Shown here: positions 45,521-57,166 of the stretch, piece by piece
How the letters are laid out: each line of letters begins with the position of its first letter
Position numbering within the stretch: the stretch's first letter is position 1
DNA from: Echeneis naucrates
Taxonomy: Eukaryota; Chordata; Actinopteri; Carangiformes; Echeneidae
Assembly: GCF_900963305.1 (NCBI RefSeq)
Contig: NC_042518.1
Span: 11,236,486 to 11,300,485 of the forward strand
Direction of reading: 5' to 3'
Length of the DNA: 64,000 bases
Notes under the pieces: model-generated
Seen by the model: the letters and a program-made list of their open reading frames with translations, nothing else
Told to the model about the DNA's origin: nothing
Database searches by the model: none
Made by a program: the position numbers and the translations under genes

Positions 45521-45950
45521 ATTGTCTTGGAGTGTTCTGTTTATTTTGCCTTATGCCTATTTTCCTGAAATTTTAGATTCTTATATTGTAATAAAGCTGA
45601 CATATTTGCTCCAGGGAATGCAAAACACCTTTATTCGTGGCAGAGACATCCACCTTGGGCTAGAGAGAGGGGGCCAGCACAGCAGCCACACACACACTTC
45701 GGCACTACAATGACCAGATGGAGTATTTGGGTGTTTTTCATACAAGTGGCTCATATATGCACCTGTAACCTCGGCCATGAAATTTCAATGCTCATTGTAG
45801 TTTCTCTGTTCTGGAGCTCTTTGGATGACTTTATCTTCTGTTTATCAAGAGAACAACAGGCCTAACCTTTAGTTGTGTAGCTGGTCATATTTTTAACTCC
45901 ATCTTATGGACATCATGAATAAGTCAGTCTTTTGTTTGGAAAATGAAAGC
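45521..45950. other. Unique-looking spacer
   Basis: No gene or familiar repeat seen. A poly-T run lies near 45950-45965. Confidence 0.4.
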
Positions 45951-46002
45951 TTTTTTTTTTTTTTTAATGATCTGTCACTTCAGAACATGAAATAAGGGAG
46001 GG

Positions 46003-46067
46003 AAGTTTTGTACAGCTGATCAACCAGCTCCAGTCACTGTGAGTCTCTGGCACAGTAATAAACAGCT
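46003..46067 (-). pseudogene. Orphan family A RSS with a V stump
   Basis: Intact heptamer CACAGTG (46035-46041), 23-bp spacer and a slightly shortened nonamer (46003-46011), attached to only about 25 bp of V 3' end encoding the YYCAR region (46042-46067). The rest of the V exon, the leader and the promoter are gone and unrelated sequence follows. The downstream flank (45970-46002) is the normal A type. Confidence 0.85.
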
Positions 46068-46310
46068 CTGCTGAGAATGACATCTGGAAATTGCAAAATG
46101 ACATTGAAATTAATCAACTAATTTGTGAGAGTCTGCTTCAACACACACAAAAATCATCAAGTCCAAGTACAGATCAACAATGACTGATGACCACCTTTTA
46201 ACCAGCTGCTATAGTCCTGACTACAGAAACTAGCTTCCTCCTCCCAGTGCCTGGTCTCCCACTAAGGTAGGAAGTGGTTTCTTTTTTCCAAACTGTGAGA
46301 TCTACCAGTT

Positions 46311-46718
46311 TGGTATCTGGTTTATTTTTCTGTTTGGTTCATATTAAGGTCAGTTACAGCTATGGCTCCCAATGCAGACTGCCAATTGTATGTGTGTGTG
46401 TGTGTGTGTGTGACAGAGAGAGAAGCAGAGAAAGTGGGTTTGTGTTACAGCGGCCTATGCAGACTGGTTTGTGTGTGTTTGTTTGAGAGAGGAGGGAGGG
46501 TTTGTGATGTGATGATGTCAAATGGTTATGGGACAGTGTTGTGAGGTTAGTTACTGCAGGCTGGAAACGATGTGTGGGGGTTTGTCATGTTGAAACTGGA
46601 CTGGTAGATCTCTGGAGGCTGGCTACTTGAAAAGTTGATCTTGGGCCAAAAAAGGTTGGGCACCCCGCAGTAGAGGAAGCATCCCTCCACAGAGGAGGAG
46701 GCCTCAGACATCTTTATT
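46311..46718. repeat. Second copy of the repeat block with hAT-like end
   Basis: Near-identical to 23819-24215, including the (GT)n run (about 46389-46412), the hAT-like end motif near 46650-46665 and the tag agtagaggaagcatccctcc at about 46674. Confidence 0.5.
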
Positions 46719-47324
46719 TACTCATCTCATTTAGTTAATGAAAACACCATCATCTTATTGACAATTTGACTTTGCAGTTGCTTGACAGTCTTTTTTTCGA
46801 CAGACATTTTTCGAAATGCAAATTATGTTTTTTGAAGCCAAAGAGACACCTGGAGCTTTGACAAGAAATGAGCTACTTAGGAAATGAAACCTGTACAAGG
46901 ATATGCAAAAGATGAACCACTGAGTTCAACAGGAAAAAAATTCTCAATCAAAATTTTTTTTATCTAATAGTGAAAAGTTGTAGAAAAATGTGTCTGTTCA
47001 GAAAGATGGTTTTTATATTCATCAATGCTCAGAAATCATTTCCAAAAGTTTCAATTTAGTCTTCTGAAGAGATTCGTCATCTGTGAACTCACCATTTTAA
47101 AGTGCAGTTGTTCTTTGTAGTCTAGTGATTGTGCTTGAGGACAATTATTTTGAGGTAAATTCAAAAGGTTGGTGAAGTTCAATGACTCAAAACAAAATCT
47201 GAGGCTGGAAAAAATGATTAAAATATCACTGATTCCCAAATCATAGTTGAACCAATTATAGTGAGGTTGTCATATGAGGACTGAAGGTTTTTGTACAGCT
47301 GATCAACCAGCTCCAGTCACTGTG

Positions 47325-47758
47325 AGTCTCTGGCACAACAATAAACAGCAGAGTCTTCAGTCTTCAGACCGTCCATCTGCAGATACAGCTGCTGTTTGCT
47401 GTCGTCTCTGGAGATGGTGAACCGGCCCTGGACTGACTGAGAGTAAAATTTGGTGCTGCCACCAGCGTAAATAAATGCAATCCACTCCAGTCCTTTTCCA
47501 GGAGCCTGTCTGATCCAGCCCATTGCATAGCTGCTGAATGTGAATCCAGAGGCTGAACAGGTCAGTCTGTGGGATTCTCCAGGTCTTTTAACTGCTGGTT
47601 CAGATTCTGTCAGAGTCTGACCATCAACACCTGTAGAAAGAAAAAGATCATAGAGTCAGCTGTTTGAAGCTGCTACCATTTCAAACTAAGAATCAGAGAA
47701 ACTCTTGACCTGCCCAGCAGAGAGTTAACAGCAGCAGTCCTGTCCTGTAGTCCATCAT
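47325..47758 (-). CDS. V23, VH family A with an extra Cys at the V end
   Basis: Leader exon 47710-47758, V exon 47325-47630. CDR1 region SSYAMG, CDR2 region [13 protein letters not shown]. The usual VYYCAR reads VYCCAR: one A-to-G change makes Tyr a Cys next to the conserved second Ig Cys. RSS heptamer CACAGTG 47318-47324, nonamer ACAAAAACC 47286-47294. Octamer variant 47831-47838. Open frame, but pairing or folding may be affected. Confidence 0.94.
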
Positions 47759-48452
47759 GTTAAACTGTGTGTCCACTGTCCTCTGTCTTCCTCTCTGCAG
47801 TCAGATAAGTAGAGGTGGAAGACATCTGAGTTTTGCATGGACTCCTCCTCACAGGGAGCAGAGAGGTGGACTGGACTGTGACTCCACTTTGTGTTTTGTT
47901 AAATCATTGAGGAGAATTTGGTGATGACAACTTTGAAGTCATTCATTTGACGGTTTCACAAACAATGTGTTTGAATCTTGTCCATGAAAATATCAGTCAC
48001 AGTGTTTTCTCCTCAGCACCTTCTGGTTACATTGTAAAATGACTTTTTGTTTATAGTTAATACAAGTCAAGTCACTTTCATCATACTGAATATGTCATTG
48101 ATTAATATCATCGTGAAGATGACCAGAAAGAACTAAAGCTGTTGATACTGTCATGAATGATGAATCTGTACATTGATCACAGAGAAACTGAACTTACATC
48201 CAACAACTCAATCAAATCAATAATGATATAGACCTTTTGCAAAATGAAATGCATTGTCAATATTATTATCTGGTAAGTATGACAACTGATATTTCCATTT
48301 TTTTATTATACATTTTTAAATTATTTAATTGAGAATATTTTTCCAGCATCATTACAGGAGAAAGTAAATACTTGTATCTTCTATTAAAGACTGTGTGATT
48401 CATATTAACTTTGAGATCTCATCTGAAATGGATTTCATAAAGAAAAAGTCTT

Positions 48453-48488
48453 CACACACACACACACACACACTAACACACACACTAC
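48453..48488. repeat. CA dinucleotide repeat
   Basis: (CA)n with one interruption, in the spacer between V23 and V24. Confidence 0.95.
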
Positions 48489-48950
48489 AGTAAAAATACA
48501 AGAGAAGACCGAGTTAAATCTTTTATTTCCACTCATTATGTCATATCTTTATTTATCTGCCACTTGGAGGATTAATGAATGTGCAGAGAGACCTGACAGA
48601 TTTTACCAACATGGACATCAGTGCATACAGAGCTAAACAGAGTGATTGTTAATATTATTATTGATTTCATTATTGTTTAATTGTTTGATTTGTGATGACA
48701 TGAATCCAAAACGCAAAAAAGGCAAAAGTTCGTTTGAACCTTTTTTGTCCATATTTTGACCATATTTTTGTCGGTGAATTTGTAAATGTAAGTCTAATAT
48801 GAAACTAGTGTTAGAAAGTTGATGAGATTGAAGAGGATTGGGATTTTTATTTCAATATTGAAAAAAAAAAAAAAAACTCAAAAAATTCAGCACAGTAATG
48901 AATCCAATACAGAAAGAAGTGAATGTTCTCAGTGATGATAAATTGAGGAA
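48489..48950. other. V23-to-V24 spacer
   Basis: AT-rich, with an A run near 48860-48875 (48861-48875). No gene recognised. Confidence 0.5.
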
Positions 48951-48991
48951 GTAGTTTTTGTATGACTCTTCTATCAGCGTCTCTCACTGTG

Positions 48992-49434
48992 TCTCTGGCA
49001 CAGTAATACACTGCTGTGTCCTCTGTTTTCAGGCTGCTCATCTGCAGATACACCTGGTCCATGCTGTTGTCTCTGGAAATGGTGAAGCGGTCCCTGACAG
49101 ATGTGGAATAATATTTGTTTTTGCCACTTGGAGCAGAAATAGATGCCACCCACTCCAGTCCTTTTCCTTCAGCCTGTCTGATCCAGCTGATAGCAGCATC
49201 GCCATCTGATATTCCTGCATATGTACAGGTGAGTTTGTGGGATTCTCCAGGCAGCTTTACCACTGATGGGGACTCAGTCAGAGTCTGACTCCAGACACCT
49301 GAAGAGAAAAACTGTTTGATTAGAACAGACAAACACAAACCTAGATAATAGAAAAAATATACTATAGAGGAGGGAACTTCACCAAGAACGGCTGAGAGCA
49401 GCAGGAATGTTACACATGTTGTTAAAGTCATCAT
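48992..49434 (-). CDS. V24, VH family D
   Basis: Leader exon 49383-49434, 84-bp intron open in frame, V exon 48992-49298. Nearly the same as V12 across leader, intron and most of the V exon, but ends [12 protein letters not shown] and has a strong RSS: heptamer CACAGTG (48985-48991), 23-bp spacer, nonamer ACAAAAACT (48953-48961). Perfect octamer ATGCAAAT at 49507-49514 and a TATA-like stretch near 49488. This is the complete family D gene. Confidence 0.95.
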
Positions 49435-49506
49435 GTTGCATGTGTTGTCAGCACTTTGGTTTGCTTTCTGTTTGCAGTGAAATAAATATAGACGGAGGAG
49501 ATGAAG

Positions 49507-49514
49507 ATTTGCAT
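49507..49514 (-). promoter_or_regulatory. VH octamer of V24
   Basis: Exact ATGCAAAT, 73 bp above the V24 start codon. Absent above the otherwise similar V12. Confidence 0.8.
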
Positions 49515-49529
49515 CGACTCCTCCTCACA

Positions 49530-50290
49530 GAATAGTTATCAAGTGAATAGATTTAATAGAACTCAATATTTCTCTTGGTTATCTTAAAATATGAATTTCA
49601 GCTTCTTTTATGTCTTTCTTTATTTGCTTCATTTATTTGATTTACATGATTTTTCATTTGATGTTTGAACAAGTCACAACCTAAACAGAACAGGGCAGAT
49701 CCACTAGTTGGTGCGTTGTGCCAAGATTGTTGAAAGCAAACACAATAAGGGACTTTTGTTTTATAGCTTGAATGAATTAACTGGATTAGACACATTTTAA
49801 TTGTGATGAGTATTGAGGAGAGTTGAGATTGAATCCATCTTCCAAATTTTCATCCACATGGCTCGCATGTTGAGAAAGTACGGATACCATCACAGAAACC
49901 TGCAAAATGGATAAAAATGCTGATTACAAGTAGGTATGTATGTGACTCCTCACTGCATTAACATTCATGTGTTCTCTGTCCGTGTCCTTGTCTACCCTCT
50001 ATAAGGAGGCATTTTATTTTTTTATATCAAAGTGTTACTCACTGATGAGGATCTTTATTCCATCCATCTTCAGATGTGGTTTGATGCTTTCCACATGTCT
50101 TAGCTACTCATTTTACAATTATTGCTGCTGTGTCCTTATAATGTAACTCTTTCCCAGGATCAATGAGTCTACACTGCACTACACATCTATACGTGTGTGT
50201 GTATAACTCTTCTGAATCTGATATTGTCTATTTTGAAAGTGGTGAATTGTTTTTTTATTCATTCAATCATCTTTCATTTCTGGGGATGTT
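49530..50290. other. V24 upstream spacer
   Basis: No gene or cassette homology recognised up to the B-type 3' flank that begins near 50295. Confidence 0.5.
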
Positions 50291-50294
50291 TAAA

Positions 50295-50545
50295 ATTATC
50301 CCTTTACTGTCACAGTGAGCTGGTGTGAAACCATCAGTGGTCTGAGGGCTCCTCCTCTGGTGATCAAGTGTTCAGGCACTGAGGGCTTCAGACTGACAGT
50401 CTGATGGGAAGTTTTTATAGCTGAGGAACAAGGAAGGTCCCTGAGTTTGCATAGAACCAAACATATCTGGAAGTAGGAGGATGATATCATGAAAGAAGCT
50501 TCCACAAATAAAATTATTTTATGTGTAGAATAAAAGAAGCTTTGT
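50295..50545 (-). pseudogene. Scar of a deleted family B gene
   Basis: The conserved 3' flank block of B/C genes (50310-50386) is joined directly to the B 5' region (from about 50391), which keeps the TATA box (about 50411-50418) and octamer variant (50444-50451). RSS, V exon, intron and leader are all missing. What remains is a promoter with no gene. Confidence 0.85.
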
Positions 50546-50599
50546 CATCTGACTGAAGAATAAATCAATGATGAGCTTGAGTAAGTTGGAAAAACCAAA

Positions 50600-51008
50600 A
50601 ACTTGAATGTAAATTCCTTTACCACACACTTTGGGTCTTTCACAACAAAGTCTGACAATTAGTCAAACATTTTTGAAGTTATTGTCAGTTTTCAAAGATC
50701 AGTTAGTTTAATGAATGTGATGAGCAATTATTAAAAAAAAAAAAAGCTTTAACTGCCTTCTGAAGGTTTCAAGTGGACCAACAATGTGTGGTTGACTTGA
50801 AGAAAATTTATTTACAATAATGAGTAATATTTTACTCACGGTCACATTAATTTTATTCGTGTGTGGATGTGTGTATAATTATGTGCAAAGTGATATTTTT
50901 CTGAACATTTTCTCCACAGAGAGCTTTCACAATGTTTTTTACAAATTAAAATGAAAGCATGCAACTTTTTCATGATCTGTCACTTCAGAACATGAAATAA
51001 GGGAGGAA
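50600..51008. other. V25 downstream flank, LINE-free
   Basis: AT-rich. From about 50860 it matches the sequence next to the 5' ends of the LINEs at 7728 and 15040 (motif tgtgtataattatgtg), without any LINE sequence before it. Confidence 0.6.
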
Positions 51009-51047
51009 GGTTTTTGTACAGCTGATCAACCAGCTCCAGTCACTGTG

Positions 51048-51484
51048 AGTCTCTGGCACAATAATAAACAGCAGAGTCTTCAGTCTTCAGACCGTCCATC
51101 TGCAGATACAGCTGCTGTTTGCTGTTGTCTCTGGAGATGGTGAACCGGCCCTGGACTGACTGAGAGTAATATTTGCTGCTGCCACCACCATTGCTAATCC
51201 AGGCAATCCACTCCAGTCCTTTTCCAGGAGCCTGTCTGATCCAGGCCATGTAGAGGCTGCTGAATGTGAATCCAGAGGCTGAACAGGTCAGTCTGTGGGA
51301 TTCTCCAGGTCTTTTAACTGCTGGTTCAGATTCTGTCAGAGTCTGACCATCAACACCTGTAGAAAGAAAAAGATCATAGAGTCAGCTGTTTGAAGCTGCT
51401 ACCATTTCAAACTAAGAATCAGAGAAACTCTTGACCTGCCCAGCAGAGAGTTAACAGCAGCAGTCCTGTCCTGTAGTCCATCAT
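51048..51484 (-). CDS. V25, VH family A
   Basis: Leader exon 51436-51484, V exon 51048-51356. CDR1 region SSLYMA, unique here, CDR2 region [17 protein letters not shown] heptamer CACAGTG 51041-51047, nonamer ACAAAAACC 51009-51017. Octamer variant 51557-51564. Intact. Confidence 0.96.
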
Positions 51485-52457
51485 GTTAAACTGTGTGTCC
51501 ACTGTCCTCTGTCTTCCTCTCTGCAGTCAGATAAGTAGAGGTGGAAGACATCTGAGTTTTGCATGGACTCCTCCTCACAGGGAGCAGAGAGGTGGACTGG
51601 ACTGTGACTCCACTTTGTGTTTTGTTAAATCATTGAGGAGAATTTGGTGATGACAACTTTGAAGTCATTCATTTGACGGTTTCACAAACAATGTGTTTGA
51701 ATCTTGTCCATGAAAATATCAGTCACAGTGTTTTCTCCTCTGCACCTTCTGGTTACATTGTAAAATGACATTTTGTTTATAATTAATACAAGTCAAGTCA
51801 CTTGATTGATGATATTAGAAACTTTAGCAGTTTATTGATTGATTGTTTTTGATGAAGAAGAAAATCCTTTGAGGACGACCAGAAAGAACTAAAGCTGTTG
51901 ATATTGTCATGAATGATGAATCTGTACGTTGATCACAGAGAAAGTGAACTTACATCCAACAACTCAATTAAAACAATAATAATATTGACCTTTTGGAAAA
52001 TGAAATTCATTGTCCTTATGATTTGATGATTACAACATTTGATCATGATATTTAAATTTTTAATGACTGAAAATCCTTCTAATTCCCGTCCCTTCTGCTT
52101 GTGACTTTATTCTATTAAAGACTTTGTGATTCAAAATAAGTTTGAGATTTCATCTGAAATAGATTTAATAAAAAAAAAAAAGTATACATGCACACACCCT
52201 GAAAAAAATATTGTTTTCGTGCTAAATATACTAAATAATGATTCTTCTATAATCTAATATTATTTTTAATTAATAACAAAATTCAGATGATCAGCTCATA
52301 TTTTGTATAAATGACTTTCTATTCAGTCAGTTCTTCTCAGTGAGCTGGTGTGAAACCATCAGTGGTCTGAGGGCTCCTCCTCTGGTGGCTTCATGTATCA
52401 AGTGTTCAGGCACTGAGGGCTTTTTGTTCAGGTCTACTGATGCTTTGTGTTATTGTG

Positions 52458-52857
52458 AGTCTCTGGCACAGTAATACACAGCAGAGTCTTCAGGCTGCAG
52501 ATTCTGTCCATTTAGAGTCACTCTGTTGTTGGAAGAGTCGAAGTGGATGCTGAACTTGTTCTTCAGTGAATCTTTGTAGGCTGAGCCTCCAGTATATTTG
52601 CTTCCAATCCACTCCATTTCTTTCCCTGCAGGTTGTCTGATCCAAGCTGTCCAGTAGTCACTAACAGAATAAGAGACCTGACAGGTGATGGTCAGACGTT
52701 GACCTGGCTGAACAGTCTCAGAGTCTGGCTGTGTCAACTGTTCACACTTCACACCTGTTAAAGAGGAAGAAAATCATTTTGTTTTTCATGAATTCCAAAC
52801 ACAGAAATGTTGAGGGAGACAAATCCAGAGAGACTCACAGGATCCAGCTGCCAACAT
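52458..52857 (-). pseudogene. V26, VH family B with lost leader and promoter
   Basis: V exon 52458-52754 is open: CDR1 region SVSDYWTA, FR2 KEMEW, CDR2 region SKYTGGSAYKDS, FR3 SIHFDSSNN, end YYCARD, with RSS heptamer CACAATA 52451-52457 and nonamer 52419-52427. The leader exon is cut: only its last 17 bp (52839-52855) and the donor remain, then unrelated DNA. By chance the junction makes an in-frame ATG (52855-52857), giving MLAAGSC, too short for a signal peptide. No octamer follows. Confidence 0.9.
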
Positions 52858-53478
52858 TCAGTTCTGTAAAAAGTCTAATTTGCCGCAGGTGGTTTGTATG
52901 TTTAGATGAAAATATGGTTTCATTGTCTGCAAAACATTTTCCTCCAAAAAGAAACATCTGGAAAAATGGAAGTGAGACTTTATCTTGTCTTATCTAAGAA
53001 GGATTGTCAGTTCTGTTCAGTTCAGTGTTCAAATGGGAGACAAAGTTCAGAAGGAAACTTTATCTTCCACTCTCAAGATTTGATTAACTTTTGATTTCAC
53101 AGCAATTACAAATATTATTCTTTCTTTATCCCAATTTAACCTGCAGCAGCAATGTGGCTCCTGCTGGAATCACCTTGTAGATCTGTGTGTGTATGTTGAA
53201 CTCAGAAGGAGATTTTTTTGTCCATTTGGCAGATTTTGAAATGTCTGTCAGTGTCAGCCAGACAGCGTCACTACTCCAAGAGATGACATATTAAAACACT
53301 TGAAGGGTTGAGTTGAAATAAAAATGGGATAGTTGAAAGATGAGTGTGATCTGGTCAAGAGCATTAAAAATCAGAATTCATACAGATTTTACAACAAAGG
53401 AGAAGCAAACTAAGTCAACATTGAATGACCTTCTGTGTTAAAAGAAAATATCAAAACAAAAATGTGATCAGGAGATCA
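52858..53478. repeat. Spacer repeated from 28615-29200
   Basis: Second copy of the spacer that precedes V15; here it runs from the broken V26 leader into the V27 RSS. No gene recognised. Confidence 0.6.
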
Positions 53479-53517
53479 GGTTTTTGTACAGCTGATCAAC
53501 CAGCTCCAGTCACTGTG

Positions 53518-53954
53518 AGTCTCTGGCACAATAATAAACAGCAGAGTCTTCAGTCTTCAGACCGTCCATCTGCAGATACAGCTGCTGTTTGCTGTTGTCT
53601 CTGGAGATGGTGAACCGGCCCTGGACTGACTGAGAGTAATATATGTAGCTGCTGCCATCATAGCTAATGGTTGCAACCCACTCCAGTCCTTTTCCAGGAG
53701 CCTGTCTGATCCAGCCCATCCAGTAGTCACTGAATGTGAATCCAGAGGCTGAACAGGTCAGTCTGTGGGATTCTCCAGGTCTTTTAACTGCTGGTTCAGA
53801 TTCTGTCAGAGTCTGACCATCAACACCTGTAGAAAGAAAAAGATCATAGAGTCAGCTGTTTGAAGCTGCTACCATTTCAAACTAAGAATCAGAGAAACTC
53901 TTGACCTGCCCAGCAGAGAGTTAACAGCAGCAGTCCTGTCCTGTAGTCCATCAT
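53518..53954 (-). CDS. V27, VH family A
   Basis: Leader exon 53906-53954, V exon 53518-53826. CDR1 region SDYWMG, CDR2 region [14 protein letters not shown], the most distinctive of the long-CDR2 A genes. RSS heptamer CACAGTG 53511-53517, nonamer ACAAAAACC 53479-53487. Octamer variant 54027-54034. Upstream flank A-C type, leading to V28. Confidence 0.96.
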
Positions 53955-54951
53955 GTTAAACTGTGTGTCCACTGTCCTCTGTCTTCCTCTCTGCAGTCAG
54001 ATAAGTAGAGGTGGAAGACATCTGAGTTTTGCATGGACTCCTCCTCACAGGGAGCAGAGAGGTGGACTGGACTGGACCATAACCTGGAGAGTATTAATCC
54101 CCACTGAGAGAAAAGACTTCAGATGCTGGATCTTGTGACTTGAATCTTGTTTCTTTCGAGAAAAAAGGTATTTGTCTCATAAAATTTGACATGGTGTTGA
54201 AATTAATATCAAAACATTTTCTCTCTTTATTGTAATTGTGTTGATTAATCATGACTTGACTTACTTTTGATTCGGCATGATTTAAAGATTTATATCTTAG
54301 TTTGTGGGAAAATAATTTATTTCTATAGTTTATTCTCTGTAATTACGTCCTTGTGCTGTTAATAACATTAATTGTTTTTACAGACTTCATATTTTTTTTA
54401 TTCTTTTTGTATCTGCATGAGTGTGCGGTTTGCTATTGATTTGTTTATTTGTTTCGATACAATAACATAACAGAAATAAATATATTTTGTTTGAGTGGTT
54501 CTATTTTTAACTATTTCATCCTCAACAGAAATATTTAATTATTTCAAAACTATAACAGTTTGACCTGACTGGTGGTTGGTTTGTGGAAATACATGCAATG
54601 AAATATTAGTGATAATGATATCAAAGTATTCAAATTGAATCAAATTGAATATATTGCACCAAATCATACCAGCTACATCAAAGGACTTTACATTCAGAGC
54701 ACGTCCAGACCAAACTCTTTATGGATTTGTTTAAGAGACCCAACATATCCCTCCAAGAGCAAGCACAGCAAACATTACAGTGTATTATTCACTGTTAGGA
54801 CTGTTTAAGACTGTTTCCCTCTTTACTGTCACAGTGAGCTGGTGTGAAACCATCAGTGGTCTGAGGGCTCCTCCTCTGGTGGCTTCATGTATCAAGTGTT
54901 CAGGCACTGAGGGCTTTTTGTTCAGGTCTACTGATGCTTTGTGTTATTGTG

Positions 54952-55399
54952 AGTCTCTGGCACAGTAATACACAGCAGAGTCTTCAGGCTGCAGATTCTG
55001 TCCTGTTAATGTTACAGAACTTGTAGAAGTGTATGTGTGATACAGGAACTTGTTCTTCAGGGCTTCATTTTGATAAAAGCCTCCTCCTCCCCACCGATGA
55101 CAAATCCAGTCCATCGGCTTTCCTTCACGCTGTCTGATCCAACCTGTTCCGTAGCTGTTATCAGTCAGAGAATAACCAGAGACCTGACAGGTGATGGTCA
55201 AAGACTGTCCAGGCTGAACAACCTTTGAGTCTGGCTGGATGAGATCAATACTGTACACACCTGTGGAAACAGAAATCAGCATTATCTCCATCAGTCATCT
55301 GAATGTTGACTGTTTCTAAAGTGTTTATTAGTGTGAATCCACTGAAAGCTCCTCACAGGATCCAGCTGCCAGCAGCTGTATCAGAAGCACAGAGAACAT
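54952..55399 (-). CDS. V28, VH family C
   Basis: Leader exon 55357-55399, V exon 54952-55260. CDR1 region SLTDNSYGTG as in V5, extra Cys in ICHRWGGGGFY, FR3 FLYHTYTSTSSVTLTG like V18. It is thus a mix of V5-type front and V18-type back. RSS heptamer CACAATA 54945-54951, nonamer 54913-54921. Octamer ATGCAAAT 55488-55495. Intact. Confidence 0.96.
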
Positions 55400-56063
55400 G
55401 GTTGATGTTGAAGCTGAACTGATGTGAGCTCTTCTGTCCTCTCACTGACACACAGACACACACTTCACTTCTTTATGAGGAACCTTCATTTGCATGTTGC
55501 TGAATATTAAAGTTTCTTCTTTGTGAAAACTGATGTAGATCATATATAGAGGAGGAAGTCGTGTGTTTCCTGAAGCTTTTTTGGTCGTACATAAAGCTCA
55601 TTAAAGATCTCTTCAGATGACGTAGACCAGCTGAGTTCTTAGTTATTCAGGTTTCCATTTTTAGATCTATTTCTGAGAATAAATGAACCAACACAAAGTT
55701 TGTTGTTGTTGTATCAAATCTTACATTGGAAACAGATTTTACATCAAATGTACAAACTTAAAGCTTAAAACTTTTCACTGAGAGGTCTCAAACTCTGATG
55801 GTTAAAATATCATTTCATTACAGAGACAGAGGCCAGAAGGTCAAAGGTTAAAATATAAAATATAGTTCAATTCAATACTATTGTTGGAGGTTGTTTTTGT
55901 TCTCGTGAATCCCATCAGAGTAAAGAATGAATATTAATATTTCTATGTTGTCTTTGTGAAACTGTGTTATTTAGTATAAATTATACTTTCTGCATGTTTA
56001 ATTACACTGAGAATGGTTTCAGCAGAGTGTTGTATTGACTTTGTCGTTTCTGTGATCATGGAA

Positions 56064-56159
56064 GGTTTTTGTACAGCTGATCAACCAGCTCCAGTCACTG
56101 TGAGTCTGTTAACGTTAACAGAGAGTTAACAGCAGCAGTCCTGTCCTGTAGTCCATCAT
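56064..56159 (-). pseudogene. Family A gene with its V exon deleted
   Basis: Intact RSS (heptamer CACAGTG 56096-56102, 23-bp spacer, nonamer ACAAAAACC 56064-56072) followed by 5 bp of V end and then, across a gttaac-gttaac junction near 56108-56119, the front of the leader exon up to its start codon at 56159. FR1 to FR3, the intron and the leader donor are gone. The octamer variant upstream (56232-56239) remains. Confidence 0.88.
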
Positions 56160-57166
56160 GTTAAACTGTGTGTCCACTGTCCTCTGTCTTCCTCTCTGCA
56201 GTCAGATAAGTAGAGGTGGAAGACATCTGAGTTTTGCATGGACTCCTCCTCACAGGGAGCAGAGAGGTGGACTGGACTGTGACTCCACTTTGTGTTTTAT
56301 GAAATCATTGAGGAGAATTTGGTGATGACAACTTTGAAGTCATTCATTTGACGGTTTCACAAACAATGTGTTTGAATCTTGTCCATGAAAATATCAGTCA
56401 CAGTGTTTTCTCCTCAGCACCTTCTGGTTACATTGTAAAATTATATTTTGTTTATAATTAATACAAGTCAAGTCACTTGATTGATGATATTAGAAACTTT
56501 AGCAGTTTATTGATTGATTGTTTTTCATGAAGAAGAAACTTTAATTTGGAGTTATTAAAATCCTTTGAGGACGACCAGAAAGAACTAAAGCTGTTGATAC
56601 TGTCATGAATGATGAATCTGTACATTGATCAAAGAGAAACTGAACTTACATCCAACAACTCAGTCAAATCAATAATGAAATACATCTTTTGGTAAATGAA
56701 ATGCATTGTCATTGTTCTTATTAGATAATTATTACAATTGATATTTCCATTTTTCCATTCCACAACATCATTACAATAAAAATTAAATCCTTGTAACTTC
56801 TGATTGTAAGTTTATTCTATTAAAGACTTTGTGATTCATAATAACTTTGAGATTTCATCTGAAATTGATTTAATAAAGAAAAAGTGTTTACACACAAACA
56901 CCCTGAAAAACTTATTATTTTTGTGTTAAATAAAAATAAAATAAAATTTTTTAATTCTTCTATGGCATTATATTATAATTAATAACAGAATTGAGATGAT
57001 CAGCTCATATTCTGTATAAATGACTTTCTACTCAGTCAGTTCTTCTCAGTGAGCTGGTGTGAAACCATCAGTGGTCTGAGGGCTCCTCCTCTGGTGGCTT
57101 CATGTATCAAGTGTTCAGGCACTGAGGGCTTTTTGTTCAGGTCTACTGATGCTTTGTGTTATTGTG

